A stretch of 64,000 bases of DNA from Streptomyces sp. P3 (GCA_016893485.2 JAFEKX020000001.1:3906001-3970000), one strand, 5' to 3'. Shown: positions 1 through 9,756, numbered from the stretch's first letter. Program-made: numbers and translations. The notes: generated by a model not told the origin, from the letters alone.

Positions 1-396
1 GCTCAGCTACCGCACCGATGATCCCCTACGCCGTCCACATCGCCTTCCACATCACCTCCGAGCAGCCCGTGAACTGGACGTTCGCCCGCGAACTCCTCGT
101 CGAGGGCGTGTTCCGGCCGTGCGGGCACGGGGACGTGCGGGTGTGGCCGACGAAGGTGGAGGGGCGCAGTGTCGTCCTGATGGCGCTGAGTTCACCCGAC
201 GGGGACGCCCTCCTGGAAGCCCCGGCCGCCCAGGTGTCGGCGTGGCTGGAGCGCACCCTCCGGGTGGTCCCCGGGCTCTGAGGCGGAGCAGCTCGGCATC
301 GACGACGGCCTGGCCGAGCTGCTCGCCCCGACCCCGGCCGACGATCTGTGGCTGCGCGACCCGTGGCCGTCGGACGAGTCGAAGGACGGGGAGTGA
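1..396 (+). CDS. SsgA-family sporulation/cell-division regulator (5' partial, frame broken)
   Basis: SsgA-like proteins control septum placement and cell-wall remodelling during sporulation and occur only in sporulating actinobacteria. The start lies left of the window. Visible family features are the YRxxDPYAV-type opening, a central FARELLVEG segment, GDVRVWP and the C-terminal WLERTLRVVP stretch. The frame breaks twice in C runs: one extra C near 23-26, and one missing C near 270, after which the natural end (DDGLAELLAP ... SDESKDGE) is read in another frame to the TGA at 394-396. By gene order this would be the SsgG-type paralogue, an inference from remembered S. coelicolor synteny. Family assignment is firm, paralogue identity less so. 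Confidence 0.85.
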
Positions 397-412
397 GCCG
401 TAGGGAGGAGCG

Positions 413-1813
413 TCAGAACAGCTTGCCCGGGTTGAGGAGGCCCAGCGGGTCGAAGGCCGTCTTGACCGCCCGCTGCATCTCCACGCCCACCGGGCCGAGT
501 TCGCGGGCCAGCCACTCCTTCTTCAGGACGCCGACGCCGTGTTCGCCGGTGATGGTGCCGCCGAGTTCCAGGCCGAGCGCCATGATCTCGTCGAAGGACT
601 CACGGGCGCGCCGGGACTCGTCGGCGTCCTGCGCGTCGAAGCAGACGGTGGGATGTGTGTTGCCGTCGCCCGCGTGCGCGCAGACGCCGATGGTCAGCCC
701 GTACTTCGCGCCGATCCGCTCCACCCCTTCGAGCATCTCGCCGAGCCGCGACCGGGGCACGCACACGTCGTCGATCATCGTCGTGCCCTTGACCGCCTCC
801 AGCGCCGTGAGCGACAACCGGCGTGCCTGGAGCAGCAGTTCGGACTCGGCGGCGTCCTCGGCGGGCACCACCTGGGTGGCTCCGGCCGCCTCGCAGAGCG
901 CTCCTACGGCGGCCAGGTCGGCGGCCGGGTCCGCCGTGTCGAAGGCCGCGAGCAGCAGCGCCTCGGTCGTCTCGGGCAGCCCCATGTGGGCGAGGTCGTT
1001 GACGGCCTTGACGGTCGTACGGTCCATCAGTTCGAGGAGGGACGGCACGTGCCCGCCCGCCATGATCCGGCACACGGCGTCGCACGCGGCCGTGGCGGAG
1101 GCGAACTCGGCGGCCAGGACGAGCTGTTGGGGCGGCTGCGGCTTCAGCGCGAGGACCGCCTTCACGACGATCCCGAGCGAGCCCTCCGACCCGACGAACA
1201 GCCGGGTCAGGTCGTACCCGGCGACTCCCTTCGCCGTCCGCCGGCCGGTGCTCATCAGCCGCCCGTCGGCGAGGACGACGTCCAGGCCGAGGACGTACTC
1301 GGCCGTCACCCCGTACTTCACGCAGCACAGCCCGCCGGACGCGGTGCCGATGTTGCCGCCGATCGTGCACGTCTCCCAGCTGGAGGGGTCCGGCGGGTAG
1401 TAGAGGCCGTGTTCGTTGACCGCGCGGGAGAGCGCCGCGTTGACGACGCCCGGCTCGACGACCGCGATGCGGTCGACCGGGCTGATCTCCAGGATGCGGT
1501 CCATCCTGACGAGGGACAGCACGATGCAGCCCTCGGAGGCGTTGGCCGCGCCCGACAGGCCGGTGCGGGCGCCCTGCGGGACGACCGGGAGGCGCAGTTC
1601 GGTGGCGACCCGCATGACGTGCTGGACCTGCTCGACCGTGCGCGGCAGCACCACCACCGCGGGGGTGCCGGACGGGCAGAAGCTCGCCATGTCGTTGGCG
1701 TACGAGACCGTGACGTCCGGATCGGTCAGGACCGCCTCGGCGGGCAGCCCGGCCAGCAGCCGGTCGAGAAGGGTTCCGGTGTCCTGGTCGCGAGGCGCTT
1801 CGATACGGCTCAT
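413..1813 (-). CDS. FAD-binding oxidase, GlcD/D-lactate dehydrogenase type
   Basis: Predicted soluble FAD-dependent 2-hydroxyacid oxidoreductase of about 466 residues, the usual size for GlcD-type enzymes. The FAD-binding PCMH domain spans roughly residues 40-215 (PQGARTGLSGAA; TIGGNIGTASGG). The C-terminal FAD-oxidase domain contains HAGDGNTHP and ends with the family motif GEHGVGVLKK. The ATG at 1813 (protein MSRIEAPRD) is chosen because the open frame upstream lacks family similarity. The gene is intact and converges with the SsgA-like gene, with 16 bases between their stops. The substrate (glycolate, D-lactate or D-2-hydroxyglutarate) cannot be told from sequence. Confidence 0.88.
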   Translation of the reverse strand: MSRIEAPRDQDTGTLLDRLLAGLPAEAVLTDPDVTVSYANDMASFCPSGTPAVVVLPRTVEQVQHVMRVATELRLPVVPQGARTGLSGAANASEGCIVLSLVRMDRILEISPVDRIAVVEPGVVNAALSRAVNEHGLYYPPDPSSWETCTIGGNIGTASGGLCCVKYGVTAEYVLGLDVVLADGRLMSTGRRTAKGVAGYDLTRLFVGSEGSLGIVVKAVLALKPQPPQQLVLAAEFASATAACDAVCRIMAGGHVPSLLELMDRTTVKAVNDLAHMGLPETTEALLLAAFDTADPAADLAAVGALCEAAGATQVVPAEDAAESELLLQARRLSLTALEAVKGTTMIDDVCVPRSRLGEMLEGVERIGAKYGLTIGVCAHAGDGNTHPTVCFDAQDADESRRARESFDEIMALGLELGGTITGEHGVGVLKKEWLARELGPVGVEMQRAVKTAFDPLGLLNPGKLF

Positions 1814-1880
1814 GATCACAGCGTCGCACTCGCGGCCATCGGTGTGAACCCCGTCCGCGCGCGGCTTTGGGTGCCGGGAT

Positions 1881-3362
1881 GTGGTCGTCGTACTGACGCA
1901 GAGTGAGCGCCATGGAGAACGAACAGCGGAGTCCGGGTACGTCCCTGGTGGCGGAACCGCGGCAGCGCCGCTCCCCGTTCTGCGGCGGGTGCTGATCGGC
2001 GCGGTCGCCGGGTGCGCGGTGCTCGGCGGGTTGCTGTGGCTGCTGCCCGAGGAGCCGCGCCCGGCGCCGCCGCCCGCGCCGGGTCCCAAGGCGCAGGCGC
2101 TGACCGCGGTGACCGCCGGGGTGCCGGCCGCGCTGCCTGACCTGGCCGCGCTGATCGGCGACCGGGAGACGCGGGTACGGGTCCGTCCGAGGGACGCCCG
2201 GTCGTGGGCGGTGCTCGGCTCGGCCTATGTGGAGCAGGGGCGGCGGACCGGGGACACCCTGTACTACCCGAAGGCCGAGGAGGCGCTGCGTACCGCGTTG
2301 AAGGTGCGGGCGCGGGGCAATGACGCGAACGCCGTGGCGATGGACGGCCTGGCGGCCCTGGCGAACGAACGGCGGGACTTCCGGGCGGCGCGCACCTGGG
2401 GCGAGGCCGCGGTGAAGGCGGCGCCGCGCCGCTGGACGACGTATCCGCTGCTGATCGACGCGTACACCGGCCTCGGCGACTACAAGGCGACCCGGCGCAC
2501 GCTCGACAAACTGCTGGAGCTGCACACCGGGCCGGCCGTGATGGCACGGGCCGCCGCCGTCTACCGCGACCGGGGCTGGCGCGAGGACGCCGCCGCCCAG
2601 CTCGCCGACGCGGCGGCGAAGGCCACGGCCCCCGCCGAACAGGCGGCCTGGCTGCAGCGCTCGGGCGAGCTGGCCTGGGAACGCGGGGACCGCGAGGTCG
2701 CGCTGCGGCACTTCGAGGCGGCCGTACGGCTCGACCCCGACCAGCGCGAGGCGCTCGCCGGTGAGGGCCGCGCGCTCGCCGCCCTGGGCCGCACCTCGGA
2801 GGCCCTCAACGCCTACCAGGTCGCCCTCGCCAAGCAGCCGACCCCTCAATACGCCCTGGAACTCGGCGAGTTGTACGAGTCCCTGGGTCTCGCGCAGGCC
2901 GCCCGCGTCCAGTACGACACCCTGCGCGCCCTCGCCGCAAAGGACGCGGCGGCCGGTGTCGACGACGAACTCGTCCTCGGCGTCTTCGAGGCGGACCACG
3001 GCGACGCGCACGACGCCGTACGGCGGCTGCGGGCCGAGTGGACGCGGCAGCCGGGCATCCCGGTCGCCGACGCGCTGGGGTGGGCGCTGCACCGGGCCGG
3101 GCAGGACGAGGAGGCGCTGAAGTTCGCGTCGGTGGCGACGGACCGGGTGCACGGCGGCGGGGTGCGGGACGCGCTGTACATGTTCCACCGGGGCATGATC
3201 GAGCGGGAGTCGGAGAAGTTCGCGTCCGCGCGCCGCCATCTCCAGGAGGCGCTGCAGATCAACCCGTACTTCTCACCGCTGCGGGTGCCCCTGGCCCAGG
3301 CGGCGCTGGCGGCCGTGGGCGAGCCGCCGAACGAGCCACCGCCCTCCGACACGTCCGGCTGA
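1881..3362 (+). CDS. TPR-repeat membrane-anchored protein
   Basis: Protein of about 490 residues with one N-terminal membrane segment (VLIGAVAGCAVLGGLLWLL) followed by several tetratricopeptide repeats, for example AWLQRSGELAWERGDREVAL and LAALGRTSEALNAYQVALA. TPR arrays bind partner proteins; the partner is unknown. The start is uncertain. The long frame can begin at the GTG at 1881, but an ATG at 1912 in a different frame gives a more normal N terminus (MENEQRSPGTS) and would join the main frame if one base is missing near 1960-1975. The C terminus is Pro-rich (EPPNEPPPSDTSG). No catalytic motif is visible. Confidence 0.75.
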   Translation: MVVVLTQSERHGERTAESGYVPGGGTAAAPLPVLRRVLIGAVAGCAVLGGLLWLLPEEPRPAPPPAPGPKAQALTAVTAGVPAALPDLAALIGDRETRVRVRPRDARSWAVLGSAYVEQGRRTGDTLYYPKAEEALRTALKVRARGNDANAVAMDGLAALANERRDFRAARTWGEAAVKAAPRRWTTYPLLIDAYTGLGDYKATRRTLDKLLELHTGPAVMARAAAVYRDRGWREDAAAQLADAAAKATAPAEQAAWLQRSGELAWERGDREVALRHFEAAVRLDPDQREALAGEGRALAALGRTSEALNAYQVALAKQPTPQYALELGELYESLGLAQAARVQYDTLRALAAKDAAAGVDDELVLGVFEADHGDAHDAVRRLRAEWTRQPGIPVADALGWALHRAGQDEEALKFASVATDRVHGGGVRDALYMFHRGMIERESEKFASARRHLQEALQINPYFSPLRVPLAQAALAAVGEPPNEPPPSDTSG

Positions 3363-3676
3363 GCGGCCGGGGCTACGGCGTGGGGCAGCGCGAGAACAGG
3401 CGTGCTGGAGTAGTCGCGGGCCGCCAAGGCGTCCAAGTCCCGGACGCGGCAACGGGATTGGCAGACCAGGCGGTCACGCCACGTCGGCGGCGTCCTGGAC
3501 GCCCGTCCTCAACTGCGGGGCGGACAGGCGCTGATGGACCTCGACGAAGGCTAACGACCGGAGGACCGTGGGCTTGTGCGGCGTGACCCTCTGCCGCGGC
3601 CGGCGCACCGCCGGTACGGACAGATCGATCGGCGCGACGGCCACGGTCCTCCCACGTCCCTTGCGGGACCCGCCTG
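3363..3676. other. Intergenic region between TPR gene and hppD, no confident gene
   Basis: These 314 bases separate the TPR gene from the end of hppD. On the minus strand an open frame of about 60 codons (ending near 3474) follows hppD, but it has no start, ribosome site or recognisable family. I see no strong terminator hairpin. It could be a decayed fragment. Confidence 0.4.
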
Positions 3677-4822
3677 TTACAGGTTGCCCCGCTTCTCCTG
3701 CTCCCGCTCGATCGCCTCGAACAGCGCCTTGAAGTTGCCCTTGCCGAAGCCCATCGAGCCGTGCCGCTCGATGAGTTCGAAGAACACCGTGGGACGGTCC
3801 TGGACCGGCTTGGTGAAGATCTGCAGCAGGTATCCGTCCTCGTCGCGGTCGGCGAGGATCTTCAGTTCGCGGGAGGGTGTCGACGGGGACGCGGGTGTCG
3901 CCGACCCACTCGCCGAGGGTGTCGTAGTAGGAGTCGGGGGTGTCCAGGAAGCGCACCCCGGCCGCGCGCATGGTGCGTACCGTCTGCACGATGTCGTTGG
4001 TGTTCAGCGCGATGTGCTGGACGCCCGCGCCGCCGTAGAACTCCAGGTACTCGTCGATCTGCGACTTCTTCTTCGCTACGGCGGGCTCGTTGATCGGGAA
4101 CTTGACCTTGAGGGTGCCGTCGGCGACGACCTTCGACATCAGGGCGCTGTACTCGGTCGCGATGTCGTCGCCCCGAACTCCCTTCATGTTCGTGAAGCCC
4201 ATGACCTTGTTGTAGAAGCCGACCCACTCGTTCATGTGGCCGAGTTCGACGTTGCCGACGCAGTGGTCGACGGCCTGGAAGGTGCGGTGGGCGGGGGCCT
4301 CGACCAGCGGTTCGGCGGGGGCGAAGCCGGGGAGGTAGGGGCCGTCGTAGCCGGTGCGCTCGACGAGGGTGTGGCGGGTCTCGCCGTAGGTGGCGATCGC
4401 GGCGAGGACGACCGTGCCGTGCTCGTCCTTGACCTCGTGCGGCTCGACGAGGAGCGGGCGCCGTGCTCGACGGCGTACGCGTGGGCGGCGCGCGCGTCCG
4501 GCACCTCGATGGCGAGGTCGACGACGCCGTCGCCGTGCTCGGCCACATGGCGGGTGAGGAACTCGCCCCACGGCGTGGCGGGCCTGATGACGGAGGTGAA
4601 GACGAAACGGGCGGAGCCGTTGGTGAGGACGTACGAGGCGGTCTCGCGGCTGCCGTTCTCCGGGCCGGAGTAGGCGACCAGCGTCATGCCGAAGGCCGTG
4701 GAGTAGTAGTGCGCCGCCTGCTTGGCGTTGCCCACGGCGAAGACGACCGCGTCCATTCCCTTGACCGGGAAGGGGTCGGCCTGCCGCGCGGTGTCGGGAG
4801 TCTGGTGTGTGGTCTGCGTCAT
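3677..4822 (-). CDS. hppD: 4-hydroxyphenylpyruvate dioxygenase (frame broken)
   Basis: Non-haem Fe(II) enzyme converting 4-hydroxyphenylpyruvate to homogentisate in tyrosine catabolism. Two vicinal-oxygen-chelate domains are present, about 381 residues as in other Streptomyces HPPDs. The metal-ligand contexts are visible: DHCVGNVELG and GVQHIALNT for the two histidines, and VFFELIERHG for the glutamate. The start ATG at 4822 gives MTQTTHQTPDTARQADPF. The frame is broken near 4457 (one base missing) and near 3868 (one extra C in ACCCTCCCGCG), and two cancelling indels alter a few residues near 4170-4190. All catalytic regions are preserved, so I treat the breaks as sequence errors. It is divergent from an Lrp-type regulator, its likely controller. 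Confidence 0.93.
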
Positions 4823-4946
4823 GTCCGCAGGCTCCCCCTCCCAGGCAAGGTGCGCAATAGTTTGCGTATCCGCTGGACAGTCTGTTCAGCGGTACGACCG
4901 TTTCGGCGGGCTTTCTGTACAGGATGACCACCCTCGGAGGCGGGCC
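4823..4946. promoter_or_regulatory. Divergent hppD/lrp promoter region with palindromic sites
   Basis: The region between the two divergent starts holds an imperfect palindrome TGCGCAA-TAG-TTTGCGTA at 4851-4868, about 29 bases before hppD, and a perfect CTGTACAG at 4915-4922 before the regulator gene. Lrp/AsnC proteins usually bind such AT-containing inverted repeats next to their own genes. The assignment is inference from position. Confidence 0.45.
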
Positions 4947-5440
4947 ATGGGGATCGATCGACTGGACGGCCGGATCATCGTGCTGCTGGCCGAGGAACCG
5001 CGCATCGGGGTGCTGGAGATGTCCCGGCGGCTGGGGGTGGCCCGGGGCACGGTGCAGGCGCGGCTGGACCGGCTTCAGTCGAATGGAGTCATCCGGGGAT
5101 TCGGCCCGCAGGTCGACCCGGCGGCGCTCGGCTACCCGGTCACGGCGTTCGCGACGCTGGAGATCCGGCAGGGGCAAGGCCCGGACGTCCGGGCCCACTT
5201 GAGAGCCGTCCCCGAGGTCCTCGAACTGCACACCACCACCGGCAGCGGCGACATGCTGTGCCGCCTCGTGGCCCGCTCGAACGCCGATCTCCAGCGGGTC
5301 ATCGACCGGGTTGTCGGTTTTGATGGCATTGTCGGGCCGCCACCGCGATCGTGATGGAGAACCCCGTTCCGCTGCGGATCATCCCGCTCGTGAAGCAGGC
5401 GGCGGAAGACCCGGAAGGGACGACGACCTGGCCGACGTAG
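4947..5440 (+). CDS. Lrp/AsnC-family transcriptional regulator (frame broken near C terminus)
   Basis: Small DNA-binding regulator. The N-terminal winged HTH (IDRLDGRIIVLLAEEPRIG ... LEMSRRLGVARGTVQARLDR) is followed by the RAM ligand-binding domain (AFATLEIRQGQG; TGSGDMLCRLVAR). The start MGIDRLDG at 4947 aligns with the family start. One G or C is lost near 5336. Restoring it continues the protein as RAATAIVMENPVPLRIIPL to the TAG at 5438-5440, about 164 residues. Its divergence from hppD suggests control of aromatic amino-acid catabolism. It also lies only 12 bases before an ABC importer, so read-through into that operon is possible. Confidence 0.88.
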
Positions 5441-5452
5441 GGGTGTGGGCAT

Positions 5453-6115
5453 GTGAGCTTCTGGGAGTACGTGGGCAACCGGCACCAGCAACTGCTCACC
5501 GACGCCTATCAGCACGCCAGCGCGGTCTTCCAGTGCATGGTCGTGGCCACGCTGATCGGGGTGGTGATCGGGGTCGTCACGTATCGGAGCGAGTGGGCGG
5601 GCAACCTCGCCACCACGACCACGTCGACCATTCTGACCATTCCGTCGCTCGCCATGATCGGTCTGCTCATTCCGATCGTCGGCCTCGGTGTTCCGCCCAC
5701 GGTGATCGCTCTGACGCTCTACGGCCTGCTGCCGATCGTCCGTAACTCGATCGTGGGCCTGCGCGGGGTCGACCCGTCGCTCGTCGACGCGGCGAAGGGC
5801 ATCGGGATGTCCCGTCCGATGCGGCTCGTGCGGGTCGAACTGCCGCTGGCCTGGCCGCCGATCCTCACCGGCATCCGGGTCTCCACCCAGATGCTGATGG
5901 GCATCGCGGCCATCGCGGCGTACGCCTCCGGGCCCGGCCTCGGCAACGAGATCTTCCGCGGCATCGGGTCGCTGGGCAGCAAGAACGCCCTCAACCAGGT
6001 GCTCGCGGGCACGCTCGGGATCATCATCCTGGCGCTGCTGTTCGACGCCGCCTACGTCCTTCTCGGACGGCTGACCATTCCCAGGGGATCCGTGCCTGAG
6101 TCAGCAGCCACCTGA
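5453..6115 (+). CDS. ABC importer permease, glycine betaine/choline (OpuB/OpuC) type
   Basis: Integral membrane subunit of about 220 residues with five or six membrane segments and the binding-protein-dependent permease loop (GVDPSLVDAAKGIGMSRPMR), which contacts the ATPase. It resembles OpuBB/OpuCB-type permeases. The GTG at 5453 (MSFWEYVGNRHQQL) starts the conserved N terminus. It is the first of four co-directional genes (permease, ATPase, permease, binding protein), the standard osmoprotectant importer layout. Related importers take up other trimethylated amines such as ergothioneine, so the substrate is open. Confidence 0.88.
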   Translation: MSFWEYVGNRHQQLLTDAYQHASAVFQCMVVATLIGVVIGVVTYRSEWAGNLATTTTSTILTIPSLAMIGLLIPIVGLGVPPTVIALTLYGLLPIVRNSIVGLRGVDPSLVDAAKGIGMSRPMRLVRVELPLAWPPILTGIRVSTQMLMGIAAIAAYASGPGLGNEIFRGIGSLGSKNALNQVLAGTLGIIILALLFDAAYVLLGRLTIPRGSVPESAAT

Positions 6116-7340
6116 CCTCCGGTGCCTCCATCGAACTGGAGAACCTGACCAAGAAGTACCCGGGCACCCGCAGCCCGCGGTCGAGAACGTCAACATGGAG
6201 ATCAAGGCGGGCGAACTGGTCGTCTTCGTCGGGCCCTCCGGCTGCGGCAAGTCGACCACGCTCAAGATGATCAACCGGCTGATCGAACCGACCGGCGGCC
6301 GCATCCGCATCGACGGCGAGGACGTCACCGACATCGACCCGGTGAAGCTGCGCCGCAAGGTCGGCTACTACGATCCAGTCGAGCGGGCTCTTCCCGCACA
6401 TGACCGTCGCCCAGAACATCGCGCTGGTCCCGAGGATGATCGGCTGGTCCAAGTCCCGGATCAGGGACCGGGTGGAGGAGATGCTCGACCTGGTCGGGCT
6501 CGACGCCGGTGAGTTCCAGGGCCGCTATCCGCGCCAGCTCTCCGGCGGGCAGCAGCAACGCGTGGGCGTGGCACGGGCGTTGGCGGCGGATCCGCCGGTG
6601 CTGCTGATGGACGAGCCGTTCGGCGCGGTCGACCCGATCACCCGGGACCACCTCCAGGACGAGCTGATCAGGCTCCAGCACGAACTGCACAAGACGATCG
6701 TCTTCGTCACCCACGACTTCGACGAGGCGATCAAACTGGGCGACCGGATCGCGGTGCTGCGCGAACGCTCGCACATCGCGCAGTTCGACACCCCGGAGGC
6801 GATCCTCACCAACCCGGCGGACGACTTCGTGTCCGGGTTCGTGGGCGCCGGTGCGGCCCTGAAGCGGCTCAACCTGACCCGCGTACGGGACGTGGGGATC
6901 ACCGACTATCCGACGGTCACCGTCGACGACCCGCTCCAGGACATCTTCGACAGGCTCGCGCGAGAGCGGCACCAACGAGATCCTGCTGCTCGACAAGCGC
7001 GGCCGTCCCTACAAGTGGCTGCGGCGCGGCGACATGATGCGCGCCAAGGGGTCACTCGCCCGGGCGGGCACGCTGGTCAGCGACACCGTGACCCGGGACG
7101 CGACGCTCCGGGACGCGCTGGAGGCGGTGCTCACGGACAACGCGGGCCGGGTCGCGGTCACCGGGCGGCGCGGCGAGTACACCGGGGTCGTCGACATGGA
7201 GACGCTGATGAACTCCGTGCACGAACTCCTGGAGGCCGACCGGCTGGAGGCGATGGAGGCCCAGCACGAGCTGGAGGAGGCCCGGGCCCTCCAGACGCAC
7301 GCCGAGCAGGAGGGCGCCGGAGGGGGAGGAGCCGGCGTGA
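6100..7340 (+). CDS. ABC importer ATP-binding subunit with CBS domains, OpuCA/ProV type (frame broken)
   Basis: ATPase energising the two flanking permeases. Walker A is GPSGCGKST, the signature is LSGGQQQRVG, Walker B is VLLMDEPFGA, and the switch histidine lies in FVTHDFDEA. The C-terminal third is a CBS pair (TLVSDTVTRDATLRDALEAV ... GRVAVTGRRGEYTGVVD), which in OpuA-type systems senses ionic strength or c-di-AMP. Frame breaks occur near 6170, 6372, 6962 and in the G run near 7320. Restoring these would end the protein at the TGA at 7338-7340, overlapping the next GTG. The start codon is not resolvable; the first family-like residues (SGASIELENLTKKYPG) begin near 6118. Confidence 0.87.
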
Positions 7341-8138
7341 CCACGACCCCGAACTGGAGGAAGAGGAGACACCGGCCGCCGCGCCGCCGACTCCCCGAGA
7401 CGCCGTATCACCTGGCAGAAACTGACGATCCTGCCCGCGTTCCTGGTGGCGGTCCTGCTGGCGACCTGGCTGTGGTTCAACCAGGCCCACCTGGACTCCA
7501 TTTCGGAGAACGCGCTCTCCAACGGCCAGGTCAGCAAGGCCCTTTGGCAGCATGTCCAACTCACCGTGATCTCCACGTTCTTCGTGCTGATCATCGCGAT
7601 CCCGCTGGGCATCCTGCTGACCCGGGGATCGTTCAGGAAAGCGGCCCCGGTCGCGATGACCTTCGCCAACATGGGCCAAGCCACCCCGGCCATCGGCCTG
7701 TTGGCCCTGCTGGTGATCTGGCTCGGCACCGGCGAGAAGGCGGCCCTGATCGGCATCATCATCTACGCCGTCCTGCCCGTCCTGTCCAACACCATCGCGG
7801 GCCTGAAGGCCAACGACCCGACGCTCCTCGAAGCCGCCCGGGGCATCGGCATGTCCCAACTCGGTGCCCTGGCAAAGGTGGAGCTGCCCCTCGCGGTCCC
7901 GCTGATCCTGGCCGGGGTCCGCACCGCCCTGGTCCTCAACGTCGGTACGGCCACCCTGGCGACCTTCGGCGGGGGCGGCGGCCTGGGCGTCCTGATCACC
8001 ACCGGCATCACCACCCAGCGGATGCCCGTGCTGGTCCTCGGCTCGATCCTCACGGTCAGCCTCGCCCTGCTGGTGGACTGGCTGGCCTCCCTCGCCGAAC
8101 TCCTGCTCCGCCCAAGGGGATTGGAGGCGGGAGCATGA
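7337..8138 (+). CDS. ABC importer permease 2, OpuB/OpuC type (N terminus frame broken)
   Basis: Second membrane subunit of the importer. The conserved part (LTILPAFLVAVLLATWLWF at the first membrane segment, then NDPTLLEAARGIGMSQLGAL as the ATPase-contact loop) is intact to the stop at 8138. The N-terminal 35 residues are Glu/Pro-rich and appear to start at the GTG at 7337 overlapping the ATPase stop, with base loss near 7351 and near 7400. The stop overlaps the start of the binding-protein gene (ATGA at 8135-8138). Two different permeases forming a heterodimer are typical of OpuB/OpuC systems. Confidence 0.83.
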
Positions 8139-9089
8139 AACGCACGCGTCTCCTCCTCGCCGGGACCCTGGTCGTCGTCGCCGGCTGCGGACTGACCAGC
8201 GGCTCCCCATGGTCGACGACGTCAGCCCCGGCACGGTCGGCCGCGGCGAACCCCTGAAGGGCGCGCATCTCACCGTCACGTCGAAGGAGTTCACCGAGCA
8301 GCTGATCCTCGGCGCGATGATGGGCATCGCCTTCGAGGCGGCCGGCGCGGACGTCCTCGACCGGACCGGCATCCAGGGCTCCATCGGAGCGCGGGAGGCC
8401 GTCAAGTCCGGTGACGCGGACGGGATGTACGAGTACACCGGCACCGCGTGGATCACCTACCTCGGCAACAGCAAGCCGATCACCGACCCGCTGAAGCAGT
8501 GGCAGGCGGTACGGGACGCGGACCTCAAGAACGGCATCACCTGGCTGCCGCCGTCCGCCCTCAACAACACCTACGCCCTCGCCATGAACCAGGCCAACTT
8601 CAAGAAGTACGGCACGAGGACGCTCTCCGAGGTGGCCGCGCTGGCGAAGAAGAACCCGGGCGCGGTGACGCTGTGCGTGGAGAGCGAGTTCGCCAACCGC
8701 GCGGACGGGCTGCCGGGCATGGAGAAGGCGTACGGCATGAACCTCCCCGCGAAGAACATCACGCAGATGGACACCGGGATCATCTACACCCAGGTGAAGA
8801 AGGGGAGTTGCACCTACGGCGAGGTCTTCACCACCGACGGTCGCATCAAGTCGATGAACCTCGCGGTGATGGCCGACGACAGGAAGTTCTTCCCCAACTA
8901 CAACGCGGCGCCCGAGATCAACACGAAGGCGCTGAAGAAGTGGCCGGCCATCGCGAAGGTCCTGGACCCGGTGACGAAGAAGCTGAACAACACGGTGGCG
9001 CGGACGCTGAACGCGAAGGTGGACGTCGACGGGGAGGATCCGCATCAGGTGGCGCTGGACTGGATGAAGGCGGAGGGTTGGTCAAGTAG
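8135..9089 (+). CDS. Substrate-binding lipoprotein, OpuAC/ProX family (frame broken)
   Basis: Extracellular binding protein of the importer. It opens with a lipoprotein signal (MKRTRLLLAGTLVVVAGCGL; lipobox VAGC). The mature part has the family features HLTVTSKEFTEQLILG, DADGMYEYTGTAWITYL and a late NPVTKKLNN-like region (LDPVTKKLNNTVAR). One C is missing near 8206, just after the lipobox. A second break near 9077 hides the natural end (KAEGLVK, TAG at 9087-9089). The ligand is probably a quaternary amine such as glycine betaine, choline or carnitine. The aromatic cage cannot be judged by eye. Confidence 0.87.
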
Positions 9090-9119
9090 GGGTGGTGGGG
9101 GCGAGTTACAGAGGGTTAG

Positions 9120-9162
9120 TTGCAAAGAAGTGGTTGCAAGGACTTCTTTGCAACGGTAGCTT
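9120..9162 (+). promoter_or_regulatory. Triple TTGCAA operator/promoter, probably leaderless
   Basis: A perfect 12-base inverted repeat (TTGCAAAGAAGT at 9120-9131, ACTTCTTTGCAA at 9142-9153) has a third TTGCAA in its spacer. The three TTGCAA hexamers start at 9120, 9134 and 9148, exactly 14 bases apart. The middle hexamer can act as a -35 box, with TAGCTT at 9157-9162 as the -10 at 17-base spacing. This puts the transcript start at about the ATG at 9170, so the mRNA would be leaderless. Autoregulation by the downstream HTH protein is inferred. Confidence 0.6.
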
Positions 9163-9169
9163 TGTAGGC

Positions 9170-9741
9170 ATGCAGGAGCACGAACCCTCCAAGTACCGCA
9201 ATCTCGACGCCCGTTCACTGCGCGGGATCGCCCACCCGCTACGGATGCAGTTGCTGAACGCGCTGCGCCGGTACGGACCGGCTACCGCGTCGATGCTCGC
9301 CGAGCGGCTGGGCGAGTCCAGCGGGGCCACCAGCTACCACCTGCGCCAACTGGCCACGCACGGGTTCGTCGAGGACGCCCCGAGCGCGGCAAGGGCCGGG
9401 AGCGCTGGTGGCAGGCGGTCGAGCAGGGCATCGGCTTCGACGAGAACCTCCTCGTCGACGCAGACCCGGCGGTGCGCGGCGCGGCCGACCTGTTTCTGCA
9501 CGAGGTGGCGACCACTCACGCCCGTGAGCTGTCGACCTGGGTCGGTACCCGGGAGGACTGGCTGCCCAAGTGGTCCCACTCGACCGACATGAGCGACTGG
9601 ACCGTACGCCTGACACCCGAGCGCACCCGTGAACTCGTCGGAAAGATCCACGAGTTGCTCGAAACCTACGAGGACGAGGAAGCGCCCGACGCCGAACAGG
9701 TGCGCTTCCACCTGCATGCCTTCCCGACCGAATCAGAGTGA
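9170..9741 (+). CDS. ArsR-like winged-helix transcriptional regulator (frame broken)
   Basis: Regulator of about 190 residues. The N-terminal HTH runs through SLRGIAHPLRMQLLNALR and SGATSYHLRQLATHGFVED, a form common in Streptomyces regulators adjacent to exporters. One G is missing near 9383; restoring it gives APERGKGRERWWQAVEQG, which connects to the C-terminal frame (DENLLVDADPAVRGAADLF ... RFHLHAFPTESE, TGA at 9739-9741). The start is the ATG at 9170, immediately downstream of a perfect palindrome. No effector domain is recognised. Confidence 0.82.
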
Positions 9742-9756
9742 GAAGAGGCAACCCCG

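Noticed and set aside
600..3239. Very long minus-strand open frame (879 codons) across the oxidase and TPR genes
   Set aside because: It overlaps two well-supported genes in other frames and is Arg/Pro/Gly-rich, a usual shadow at over 70% GC.
3474..3676. Small gene following hppD on the minus strand
   Set aside because: No start codon, ribosome site or family; only open because of base composition.
3677..4822. Two separate dioxygenase genes or an hppD pseudogene
   Set aside because: All metal-ligand regions are intact and one-base corrections rejoin the frames; similar breaks occur window-wide.
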